NCBI RefSeq assembly: GCF_000720455.1
Contig: NZ_JOAK01000030.1
Location: forward strand, 1-64,000
Length of the DNA stretch: 64,000 bases
Source: Streptomyces virginiae
GTDB lineage: Bacteria > Actinomycetota > Actinomycetes > Streptomycetales > Streptomycetaceae
Reading direction: 5' to 3'
Shown here piece after piece: positions 57,207 to 64,000 of the stretch. Position 1 is the first letter of the stretch. Every line of letters begins with the position of its first letter. The notes below the pieces were generated by a model. It made no database searches, was not told where the DNA came from, and saw nothing but the letters and a program-made list of their open reading frames with translations. Position numbers and translations under genes: made by a program.

Positions 57207-57680
57207 CTACCGGGCCGCTTCTCCCCGGGCGGACTCCCCACTCCAGTGCAGCTCCTTCACTTCCTCTGCCGCCGCCCTGCGCACCTCCGGGTGGGGGTGC
57301 TGGAGGAACCGTTCGACAACCGGCAGCGCCGCGAGGTCGTGAGTCGCGCCGAGAATGGCAAGGACGTAGTCGAGGAGCAAGGGTTCGAAGGCATCCGCAC
57401 CTACGGCGAGCGGCTCCACCACCCCGTAGGGAAGCTCGTAGCGCATGGAGGCGGCGCAGACTGCGTTCAGCGCCGACTCCCGCACGGGGTGGCCCTCGTC
57501 GGACAGCGCGATCGACACGAGGCGCTCGACGGCCCGCTCGGCGTCGTCCGGCGTCAGGCGGCCCGTCTCCAGGACGTCGCCGACGACATCGAGGCAGAGA
57601 TCCCGGCGGCCCGCATCAAGGCCGTCCAGCTCCTTCCATGCCGATTCGATCAATGCCGTCAGGCCCTGGTATCCGTCCAC
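57207..57680 (-). CDS. HEAT-repeat-like hypothetical protein
   Basis: A 157-aa all-helical protein. Regular helix pairs such as AVERLVSIALSDEGHPVRES, VLAILGATHDLAALPVVERF and LQHPHPEVRRAAAEEVKEL are typical of HEAT-like repeats. It may be a small protein-interaction module or immunity-like protein. The GTG start has a weak ribosome site. No partner gene is adjacent. Confidence 0.65.
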   Translation of the reverse strand: MDGYQGLTALIESAWKELDGLDAGRRDLCLDVVGDVLETGRLTPDDAERAVERLVSIALSDEGHPVRESALNAVCAASMRYELPYGVVEPLAVGADAFEPLLLDYVLAILGATHDLAALPVVERFLQHPHPEVRRAAAEEVKELHWSGESARGEAAR

Positions 57681-57758
57681 GGCCAGAGCATAGGAGACGT
57701 GCCCCGGGCGGACGCCGCCCGGCCCCGGAGCGATGCCCCTGCCCGGTGCTGCGAACCG

Positions 57759-57808
57759 CCCCCAACCCGCAGCGGTCCCCGGTTCCGGGGACCGCTGCGG
57801 GTTGGGGG
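57759..57808. terminator. 24-bp perfect hairpin
   Basis: The sequence from 57759 to 57782 pairs perfectly with 57785-57808, separated only by TT. It lies 35 bp past the stop of the SDR gene and just upstream of the HEAT-like gene, so it probably ends SDR transcription. The stem is unusually long and perfect. Confidence 0.75.
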
Positions 57809-57842
57809 ACGATCCCGGATCCGCCCGCGCGCCCGGCGAGGG

Positions 57843-58577
57843 CTACGCGGCGTGGCCGCCGTCCACCGCGAACTCCGCGCCCGTGACGTAGCCGGCTCCC
57901 GGCCCCGCGAGGAACGCCACCACGTCCGCGACTTCCCCCGCCCTCCCGAACCGGCCCAGCGCCGTCATCGCCGCCTGCGGGCCCGCGTACGGTCCGTCGG
58001 CCGGGTTCATGTCGGTGTCGACGGGCCCCGGATGCACGAGGTTCGCGGTGATCCCGCGCCCGCCGAGCTCCCGCGCCAGGGCCTTCGTCAGCCCGATCGT
58101 CGCCGCCTTGCTCATCGCGTACAGCACCCCGCCCGGACCCGGTACCCGCTGTGCCATGCAGCTGCCGATGGTGATGATCCGCCCGCCCTCGCGCATCCGG
58201 CCCGCTGCCGCCTGGGCCGCCAAGAACGCGCCCCGCACGTTGACGCCCAGCACCCGGTCGACATCGGGCAGGGCGACGGCCTCCATGGGCCCGACGGCGC
58301 CCACACCGGCGTTGTTGACGAGGACGTCGAGCCGCCCGAACCGCCGTACGGTCTCCCCGACGGCGCCGGCGACCTCCGCCGCGTCCCCCGCGTCCGCCCG
58401 CAGCGCGACGGCCCGCCGCCCGAGCGCCTCCACCGCCTCGACCACGCGCCCCGCGGCCTCCGCATCGCTGACGTACGTGATCGCGACATCCGCCCCGTCC
58501 TCGGCCAGCCGCACGGCAACGGCCGCCCCGATCCCCCGGCTCCCTCCGGTCACCAGCGCCACCGCATTCCTGTCCAT
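57843..58577 (-). CDS. Short-chain dehydrogenase/reductase
   Basis: A 244-aa classical SDR with TGGSRGIGAAVAVRLA for cofactor binding, the NNAG motif (DVLVNNAGVGAVG), catalytic Ser around ITIGSCMAQRV, and YAMSKAATIG as the Y-x-x-x-K motif. The preference for NADPH is suggested by the basic residue after TGGS. The ATG at 58577 follows GGAGGAA at 7 nt. Substrate unknown. Confidence 0.92.
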   Translation of the reverse strand: MDRNAVALVTGGSRGIGAAVAVRLAEDGADVAITYVSDAEAAGRVVEAVEALGRRAVALRADAGDAAEVAGAVGETVRRFGRLDVLVNNAGVGAVGPMEAVALPDVDRVLGVNVRGAFLAAQAAAGRMREGGRIITIGSCMAQRVPGPGGVLYAMSKAATIGLTKALARELGGRGITANLVHPGPVDTDMNPADGPYAGPQAAMTALGRFGRAGEVADVVAFLAGPGAGYVTGAEFAVDGGHAA

Positions 58578-58765
58578 GTGCACTTCCTCCCGCATCACTT
58601 GGTTGCGAGTTCAATCAAATGGCGCCCAACCCCCCACCGCTGGCAGGAATCCGACCCCGCGTTCACCGCCACAGAATCGGGGTGGAGCCATGCGTGGCGC
58701 ACCGATGAGTGCCGGTGGGGGCGGGAGTCTGAACCCGTAGACCGTTGAGACAGGAGCGCAGAGGC

Positions 58766-59383
58766 ATGGCCGAGCTGACACTGACCACCTTCGTGACGCT
58801 GGACGGCGTGATGCAGGCGCCCGGCGGGCCCGAGGAGGACCGCAGCGAGGGGTTCGAGTACGGGGGGTGGGCCGCGCCCTACGTCGACGAGGGGATGGGG
58901 GAGTTCGTCACCGAGGTGTTCGGCCGGGCCGGGGCGTTCCTGCTCGGGCGGAAGACGTACGAGATCTTCGCCGGCTACTGGCCCGAGCACGACGACCCCG
59001 CCGATCCCGTGGCGGGCGGGCTGAACCGGCTGCACAAGTACGTGGCCTCGACCACCCTCAAGGAGCCGGCCTGGGGGCCGGCCACCGTGATCGACGGGGA
59101 GCACCTGCAGAGCGAGATCGTCCGGGCCAAGGACGCGCTGGAGGGGGAGCTGCAGGTGCACGGCAGTGGGCAGCTCGCGCAGTGGCTGCTCGCCCGGGAC
59201 CTCGTCGACGAGATCAACCTGCTGGTGTTCCCCGTGGTGCTCGGGGCCGGGCGCCGGCTGTTCCCGACCGGCGGGCTGCCGACCGCCTACGAGCTGACGG
59301 CTTCTCGTGCGACGCCGTCGGGGATGACCATCCAGACGTACCGGCCGACCGGCCGCGCGACGTTCGGCACCGTGGGTGCCTGA
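58766..59383 (+). CDS. RibD C-terminal (dihydrofolate-reductase-like) protein
   Basis: A 205-aa reductase-fold protein. Family marks are TTFVTLDGVMQAPGGPEED, FLLGRKTYEIFAGYW, KYVASTTLKEPAWG, LQVHGSGQLAQWLL and VVLGAGRRLFP. Members use NADPH, but most have no known substrate. ATG 58766 follows an AGGAG-type site somewhat far upstream. Confidence 0.9.
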   Translation: MAELTLTTFVTLDGVMQAPGGPEEDRSEGFEYGGWAAPYVDEGMGEFVTEVFGRAGAFLLGRKTYEIFAGYWPEHDDPADPVAGGLNRLHKYVASTTLKEPAWGPATVIDGEHLQSEIVRAKDALEGELQVHGSGQLAQWLLARDLVDEINLLVFPVVLGAGRRLFPTGGLPTAYELTASRATPSGMTIQTYRPTGRATFGTVGA

Positions 59384-59783
59384 CGGGTCTCACCCGGCAG
59401 GACACCACCAGAACCAGTGGTCGAGCCCGTCGGTGTAGTGGCGGTCGCCCGGCGACGTGCGGCGGCGGGCGGCTGCCGGTGCGCGGCGAGGAGATGGGTC
59501 AGCTCGTCGTAGCGGGCATCGATGCCGCCGTGGCCCGGATGATCCGCAGGATCGGCCGACCCGGCTTCGCAGCGCTGGTTTCAGAAGGCGAAGCTCGACC
59601 ACGGCTCGCACTCCAGAGCGGCGGCGGCCTGGTTCGCCGGCCGTACGCGGCACTCGTCGGCCTGGTCGCGGTCGTGGCCCTGGCAGCAGTGCGGGCTGCC
59701 GTCCGCGTCGGCCGGGCCCGCACGGCGCCCGTCGTGCCCGTCCGGATCGGCGTCCACGGGACGGGAGTCGCCCCCGGGCGCCG
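59384..59783. other. 400-bp segment without a supported gene
   Basis: Several frames are open but none has a ribosome site or recognisable domain. On the minus strand a Cys/His/Asp-containing stretch (for example SPHCCQGHDRDQADECRVRP) hints at decayed coding sequence. I see no terminator or repeat. Confidence 0.45.
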
Positions 59784-60152
59784 CTAGCGCCGGTCCAGGG
59801 CCAGTTGGACCACGCGGCCCTCGCGGAGGACCAGGAGGTCCGGGGCTTCGTGGGCGTGGTGGCGGATGCGGCCGACCGGGCCCGGCGGGCGGATGTGCGG
59901 GGTGAGGAGCAGCAGGAGGTCCTCCAGGGCCGGGAGCTGTTCCTCGTGGATCTCCTGGCGGGCCGTCAGGGCCCAGCCGTCGCGTTCCGCCGGGCCGAAC
60001 TCGCCCACGAGCATCCCGCCGACGTGCCACGCCGGGCCCCGGGGCGAGAGCAGGCCGTCCCCCGTCAGCTGGCGGCGCACCTCCGCGAGTACGGCGTCGG
60101 GCGTGGTGTCGAGCAGGTCGAACGCCAGGTCCACGGCGTAGAGATCAGCCAT
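59784..60152 (-). CDS. Hypothetical protein
   Basis: A 122-aa protein: MADLYAVDLAFDLLDTTPDA, then VRRQLTGDGLLSPRGPAWHV, a central EIHEEQLPALEDLLLLLTPH and a beta-type C-terminus, APDLLVLREGRVVQLALDRR. No family is recognised. The start at ATG 60152 fits the protein's apparent N-terminus; the region before it is the divergent transporter promoter. Confidence 0.6.
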   Translation of the reverse strand: MADLYAVDLAFDLLDTTPDAVLAEVRRQLTGDGLLSPRGPAWHVGGMLVGEFGPAERDGWALTARQEIHEEQLPALEDLLLLLTPHIRPPGPVGRIRHHAHEAPDLLVLREGRVVQLALDRR

Positions 60153-60286
60153 GGGCCCGATGCTACGGGGCGAACGCGGACGGCCCGGAAACGGGTCGCC
60201 CCGCATGATCGGCTCCGGTACGGTGTGCCCCGCAACCGTGCGAGCCGTCGATGTCTCCACCCCCTGAGCACCCGCTGGAGACTCCC

Positions 60287-61210
60287 GTGACCGTTGCCGC
60301 GCCACCCCTCACCGACGCCCCCCGCCGGGCCTGGCTCGGGGATCTGCCCGTGCTGGCCGTCGCCGTCGTGTGGGGCGGGAGCTATCTCGCCGCCAAGGGG
60401 ATCACCACCGCGCACACCGTGATCGCCGTGCTCGTGCTGCGGTTCGCGCTCGTGCTGCCGGTCCTCGTGGTCGCCGGGTGGGCGCGGCTGCGCGCGCTGA
60501 CCCCCGCCCAGCTGCGCGGCGCCGGGCTGCTGGGGCTCGTACTCGGCGGGATCTTCCTGCTGGAGACCTACGGGGTCGTCCACACCTCCGCCACCAACGC
60601 CGGGCTGATCATCAGTCTGACCATGATCTTCACCCCGCTCGCCGACGCCGCGGTGAAGCGGAAGGCGCCTTCCGTCTCCTTCCTCGGGGCCGCCGCGGCC
60701 TCCGTCCTCGGCGTCGTGCTGCTCACCCAGGGCGCAGGATTCACCGCACCCGGCCCCGGCGACCTGCTCATCCTCGGCGCCGCCCTCGCCCGCACCCTGC
60801 ACGTGCTGCTGATGGCCCGGTCCGAGGGCGTCCGGGGCGCCGACCCGCTGTCCCTGACCACCGTGCAGCTCGGCGGCGCCGTGCTCGTCTTCGCCCTGCT
60901 GGCCGCCCTGCCGGGGACCGGTGCGACCCCCTGGGACGCAGCCGCGGACTTCGGACCGGCCGAGTGGGCGGGCCTGGCCTTCCTCTCCGTCTTCTGCACC
61001 CTCTTCGCCTTCTTCGTGCAGATGTGGGCCGTACGGCGTACCTCGCCCTCCCGGGTCGGCCTGCTGCTCGGCACCGAGCCCCTGTGGGCGGCCGTCGCGG
61101 GCATCGCCGTCGGCGGGGAGCACCTGGGGCCCCTCGGGTACGCCGGCGTCGTGCTGGTCCTGGTCGGCACCGCCTGGGGGCGGCGGGCGATCACCGCGGC
61201 GCCGGCCTGA
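60287..61210 (+). CDS. EamA-family (DMT) transporter
   Basis: An inner-membrane exporter of 307 aa with ten predicted helices in two EamA repeats. The first repeat includes VLAVAVVWGGSYLAAKGITT and NAGLIISLTMIFTPLADA, the second FCTLFAFFVQMWAVRRTSPS and GTEPLWAAVAGIAVGGEHLG. These proteins export amino acids or metabolites. GTG 60287 follows GGAG; an upstream in-frame ATG at 60251 lacks a ribosome site. Confidence 0.88.
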   Translation: MTVAAPPLTDAPRRAWLGDLPVLAVAVVWGGSYLAAKGITTAHTVIAVLVLRFALVLPVLVVAGWARLRALTPAQLRGAGLLGLVLGGIFLLETYGVVHTSATNAGLIISLTMIFTPLADAAVKRKAPSVSFLGAAAASVLGVVLLTQGAGFTAPGPGDLLILGAALARTLHVLLMARSEGVRGADPLSLTTVQLGGAVLVFALLAALPGTGATPWDAAADFGPAEWAGLAFLSVFCTLFAFFVQMWAVRRTSPSRVGLLLGTEPLWAAVAGIAVGGEHLGPLGYAGVVLVLVGTAWGRRAITAAPA

Positions 61211-61318
61211 GCGTGCTCCGGCATGCCGCGAGCGTGTCCGGAAACCGCCGCAGTCAGCCGGGGACCACCGCCATAGGGTGGCCGGATGCCCTGCTCACCC
61301 ATCCGGTCACCGATCCGG

Positions 61319-62332
61319 TCACCGCTCCGGCAGGTCCGGGAGCTCCTCCAGCCGGACCCGGCGCCGCTCCCGCCGCGACAGCTCGCAGGCCTCCGCGACC
61401 CGCAGCGCCGCCAAGGCCTCACGCCCGTCGCACTGGTTCACCCCCTCGCCGCGCACCAGGTGCACGAAGGCGTTCAGCTCCGCCTCGTACGCCGGGCCGA
61501 AGCGCTCCAGGAAGCCGGGCCACGGCTTGCTCGCAGGCGGGGGCCCGTGCGGTTCGGTCGAGGCGATCGGCGTCCGGTCGTCCAGCCCGGCGGAAACCTG
61601 GTCGCGCTCCCCGGCCAGCTCCATCCGTACGTCGTAGCCGGCGCCGTTGCACCGGGTGCCGGTGGCCGTGACCAGGGTGCCGTCGTCCAGGGTGAGGACC
61701 GCCGCGGCCGTGTCGACGTCACCCGTCTGCCGGAACTGCGGGGGACCGGCGTCCGACCCGGCCGCGTACACCTCCACCACCTCGTGCCCGGTCACCCACC
61801 GCACCATGTCGAAGTCGTGCACCATGCAGTCGCGGTACAGGCCGCCCGAGGTCGCCAGGTAGTCGGCGGCCGGCGGCGCCGGATCGGCCGTGATCGTCCG
61901 TACGGTGTGCAGCCGGCCCAGGGCGCCCGAGCGGACCAGTTCCCGGGCGGTGAGGTAGCCGGCGTCGAAGCGGCGCATGAAGCCCACCTGGAGCAGCCCG
62001 CCCAGGGCCGCCACCTCGCGCAGCACCGACAGGGTGCGGTTCAGGTCGGGGGCCACCGGCTTCTCGCAGAACACCGGGAGCCCGCCGCGCACCGCCCGTA
62101 CGACCAGTTCCCCGTGCCCGTCGGTGGAGGAGGCCACGACCACCGCGTCCACGCCCCAGGTGAAGACCTGCTCCACCGAGGGCGCGGCGGTGGCCCCGAG
62201 CCGGTCGGCGAGGCGTGCCGCCCGCGCGGGATCGGAGTCGGCGAGCAGGAGCGAGCCCGCCTCCGGGTGGCGGGCGAGCGTCGCCGCGTGGAACGACCCG
62301 ATCCGGCCAGTTCCGATGAGCCCGATGCGCAT
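61319..62332 (-). CDS. Gfo/Idh/MocA oxidoreductase, inositol dehydrogenase-like
   Basis: A 337-aa NAD-dependent dehydrogenase. The Rossmann motif is GLIGTGRIGSFHAATLARHP, the catalytic lysine is in VFCEKPVAPD, and the C-terminal domain carries GGLYRDCMVHDFDMVRW with the catalytic Asp/His. It resembles inositol 2-dehydrogenases. It is divergent from a sugar-type binding protein gene, which supports a polyol or inositol role. Confidence 0.87.
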   Translation of the reverse strand: MRIGLIGTGRIGSFHAATLARHPEAGSLLLADSDPARAARLADRLGATAAPSVEQVFTWGVDAVVVASSTDGHGELVVRAVRGGLPVFCEKPVAPDLNRTLSVLREVAALGGLLQVGFMRRFDAGYLTARELVRSGALGRLHTVRTITADPAPPAADYLATSGGLYRDCMVHDFDMVRWVTGHEVVEVYAAGSDAGPPQFRQTGDVDTAAAVLTLDDGTLVTATGTRCNGAGYDVRMELAGERDQVSAGLDDRTPIASTEPHGPPPASKPWPGFLERFGPAYEAELNAFVHLVRGEGVNQCDGREALAALRVAEACELSRRERRRVRLEELPDLPER

Positions 62333-62380
62333 GAACTCAACCTGGCCCCGCCGGGGGAACCTGTCAATCCGCTCGCATCG

Positions 62381-62430
62381 GATCTGCGATCTTCGTGCGC
62401 TGATCTGCGATCCCGTCGTGTCGATCTGCG
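62381..62430. promoter_or_regulatory. Three direct repeats with exact 21-bp period
   Basis: GATCTGCG occurs at 62381, 62402 and 62423; the first two copies extend to GATCTGCGATC. The 21-bp period equals two helical turns, so all copies face the same side of the DNA. They lie between the divergent dehydrogenase and binding-protein genes. Confidence 0.75.
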
Positions 62431-62564
62431 CATGCATGCCCCGATGGCCCTTCATGGTCCACTGTGGCGGATACTGGGCGGCTGAAACCGGAATGACCGA
62501 ATGATGACGGACGGCATGACAGCCGGGACGACGGACGAGACGGACGAGGGAAGGGCGCGGCGAC

Positions 62565-63575
62565 GTGGCTAGGGTTCGGACAGGGGTACGCGTCGTGGGC
62601 GCCGTGCTCGCGGCGGTACTGGGGGCCTCGCTCGCGGGTTGCAGCAGTACGGGCGGCAAGCGCGCCGAGGAGCGGGCGAAGGCCGCCGAGGCGGGCCGGC
62701 CCGCCGTCTCCACCCCGCGCTGGACCTTCGCGATGGTGACCCACGCGGGCGACGGCGACACCTTCTGGGACATCGTCCAGAAGGGCGCCAAGGAGGCCGC
62801 GGCGAAGGACAACATCAACTTCGTCTACGCCCACGACGACCAGGCCCAGCAGCAGGCGCAGTTCGTGCAGAACGCCATCGACCAGAAGGTCGACGGGATC
62901 GTCGTGAGCCTGGCCAAGCCGGAGGCCCTCAAGGACGTCGTCGGCAAGGCCGTCAAGGCGGGCATCCCGGTGATCACGGTCAACTCCGGATCCGCCCAGT
63001 CCGCCGCGTACGGGGCGCTCACCCACATCGGGCAGGACGAGGAGATCGCCGGCGAGGCGGTCGGCACCGAGCTGAACAAGCGCGGCCGCAAGAAGGCGAT
63101 CTGCGTCCTGCACGAGCAGGGCAACGTCGGCCACGAGCAGCGCTGCGCCGGCGCCAAGAAGACCTTCTCCGGAACCATGGAGAACCTCTACGTCGAGGGC
63201 ACCAACATGCCCTCCGTGCAGGCGGCCGTCCAGGCCAAGCTCCAGGCGGACCCGTCCGTCGACGCGATCCTCACCCTCGGCGCGCCCTTCGCCCCCACCG
63301 CGGTCAAGGCAAAGGAGGCCGCGGGCAGCAAGGCCGAGGTCGACACCTTCGACCTCAACGACTCCGTGGCCCGCGACCTCAAGTCCGGCGCCCTCGGCTT
63401 CGCCGTGGACCAGCAGCCCTACCTGCAGGGATACGAGGCCATCGACCTGCTCTGGCTCTACCGCCACAACGCGGACGTGCTCGGCGGGGGCCGTCCGGTG
63501 CTCACCGGACCGCAGATCGTCACCGCCGCCGAGGCCGCCGAGCTGGAGGAGTACATCAAGCGGGGCAGCCGATGA
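62565..63575 (+). CDS. Sugar/inositol ABC transporter substrate-binding lipoprotein
   Basis: A 336-aa periplasmic-binding-protein-like lipoprotein with the lipobox LAGC after a hydrophobic segment (RVVGAVLAAVLGASLAGC). The mature part is a ribose/inositol-type binding fold: FAMVTHAGDGDTFWDIVQKG, QVDGI-type QKVDGIVVSLAKPEAL, GIPVITVNSG and FAVDQQPYLQGYEAIDLLWL. GTG 62565 is the start. The stop overlaps the permease ATG. Confidence 0.9.
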   Translation: MARVRTGVRVVGAVLAAVLGASLAGCSSTGGKRAEERAKAAEAGRPAVSTPRWTFAMVTHAGDGDTFWDIVQKGAKEAAAKDNINFVYAHDDQAQQQAQFVQNAIDQKVDGIVVSLAKPEALKDVVGKAVKAGIPVITVNSGSAQSAAYGALTHIGQDEEIAGEAVGTELNKRGRKKAICVLHEQGNVGHEQRCAGAKKTFSGTMENLYVEGTNMPSVQAAVQAKLQADPSVDAILTLGAPFAPTAVKAKEAAGSKAEVDTFDLNDSVARDLKSGALGFAVDQQPYLQGYEAIDLLWLYRHNADVLGGGRPVLTGPQIVTAAEAAELEEYIKRGSR

Positions 63576-64000
63576 CCGCCGCCACCGCCGTCGACGAGCG
63601 GCTCGCGCCGACCTCCCTGGTCCGCAGGCTGCTCGGGCGCCCCGAGCTGGGCGCGGTGGTCGGCGCCGTCGCCGTCTTCGTCTTCTTCTCCATCGCCGCC
63701 CCCACCTTCCTCCAGGCCTCCAGCCTCAGCACGATCCTGTACTCGGCCTCCACCATCGGGATCATGGCGGTCCCCGTGGCCATGCTGATGATCGGCGGCG
63801 AGTTCGACCTCTCCGCCGGTGTCATGGTCACGACGTCGGCGCTGGTGAGCTCGATGTTCAGCTACCAGATGACCGCCAACGTCTGGGTCGGCGTCGGCGT
63901 GTCCCTGCTGGTCACCCTCGCCATCGGCTTCTTCAACGGCTTCATGCTGACCCGCACCAAGCTGCCCAGCTTCATCATCACGCTCGGCACCTTCCTGATG
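63572..64000 (+). CDS. Sugar ABC transporter permease (cut by window end)
   Basis: The first 143 residues of a BPD_transp_2 (RbsC-like) permease. Hydrophobic helices include AVVGAVAVFVFFSIAAPTFL, ILYSASTIGIMAVPVAMLMI and VWVGVGVSLLVTLAIGFFNG, followed by GGEFDLSAG and KLPSFIITLGTFLM, which are hallmarks of ribose/inositol permeases. The gene starts by ATGA overlap with the binding protein; an ATPase gene is expected beyond the window. Confidence 0.9.
   Translation, partial: MTAATAVDERLAPTSLVRRLLGRPELGAVVGAVAVFVFFSIAAPTFLQASSLSTILYSASTIGIMAVPVAMLMIGGEFDLSAGVMVTTSALVSSMFSYQMTANVWVGVGVSLLVTLAIGFFNGFMLTRTKLPSFIITLGTFLM

Noticed and set aside
59581..60030. 149-aa minus-strand frame in the 59.4-59.8 kb gap
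   Set aside because: Most of it is Pro/Gly-rich shadow of the hypothetical gene at 59784-60152; the Cys-containing end has no start or ribosome site of its own.

Overview
The window is high-GC actinobacterial DNA that looks like a Streptomyces chromosome. Codon third positions are almost all G or C, GTG and TTG starts are frequent, genes overlap by ATGA or GTGA, and the gene content (group 1h/5 hydrogenase, AllR-type purine catabolism, MocR regulator, IclR regulator, F420-type oxidoreductase) is typical of that genus. No rRNA, tRNA, CRISPR array, intact insertion sequence or prophage was seen. I worked by eye, without database searches.

Region 1 (about 0.5-15.6 kb) is a complete [NiFe]-hydrogenase island, all on the + strand: hypX, hhyS and hhyL (high-affinity actinobacterial hydrogenase), a translationally coupled block of cluster-specific proteins (NifU-like, DUF5947-like, DUF6084-like, a 484-aa unknown, a maturation protease, a 34-aa membrane peptide), a strong hairpin, then hypABFCDE. 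It should allow oxidation of trace H2. HypB carries its His-rich nickel store at the C-terminus.

Region 2 (15.6-25.2 kb) is a mixed housekeeping stretch: two small hypothetical genes, an F420-dependent oxidoreductase, a small membrane protein, corA, an AlkZ-like winged-helix protein, an acyl-CoA synthetase, a glutathione peroxidase and a zinc-ribbon/nuclease-like protein.

Region 3 (25.2-38.4 kb) and two outlying pieces (aceB at 44.8-46.6 kb; allR-allB-alc at 52.9-56.5 kb) form a purine/ureide catabolic network. A permease imports xanthine or urate. 8-oxoguanine deaminase makes urate. PucL, UraH and UraD give allantoin, and AllB and Alc give ureidoglycolate and urea. The glyoxylate released downstream is used by Gcl, Hyi and GlxR to make glycerate, or by malate synthase. 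KatA removes the peroxide made by uricase. Two inverted-repeat motifs tie the pieces together. Motif A (TTCCR-N5-YGGAA) is the likely AllR operator; it lies at the gcl, katA, hyi-glxR, aceB and allB promoters. Motif B (TCAACA-N3-TGTTGA) overlaps the -35 box of katA, the uraD operon and aceB and recurs before allB; I cannot assign its regulator.

Between these pieces are a secreted SGNH hydrolase and an exonuclease, a three-gene operon (HSPA12-like Hsp70, coiled-coil protein, Ser/Thr kinase with TPR-like tail), a MocA-like nucleotidyltransferase, a MocR regulator with its operator repeats, and a two-component system divergent from an ABC exporter.

Region 4 (56.6-64 kb) holds an acetyltransferase, a HEAT-like protein, an SDR, a RibD-type reductase, an EamA exporter, and the start of an inositol/sugar uptake locus (Gfo/Idh/MocA dehydrogenase divergent from a lipoprotein binding protein and an ABC permease cut by the window end). 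Three GATCTGCG repeats spaced exactly 21 bp lie in that divergent promoter.

The best candidates for undescribed biology are the Hsp70/coiled-coil/kinase operon, the motif B regulon, and the uncharacterised accessory block of the hydrogenase island.
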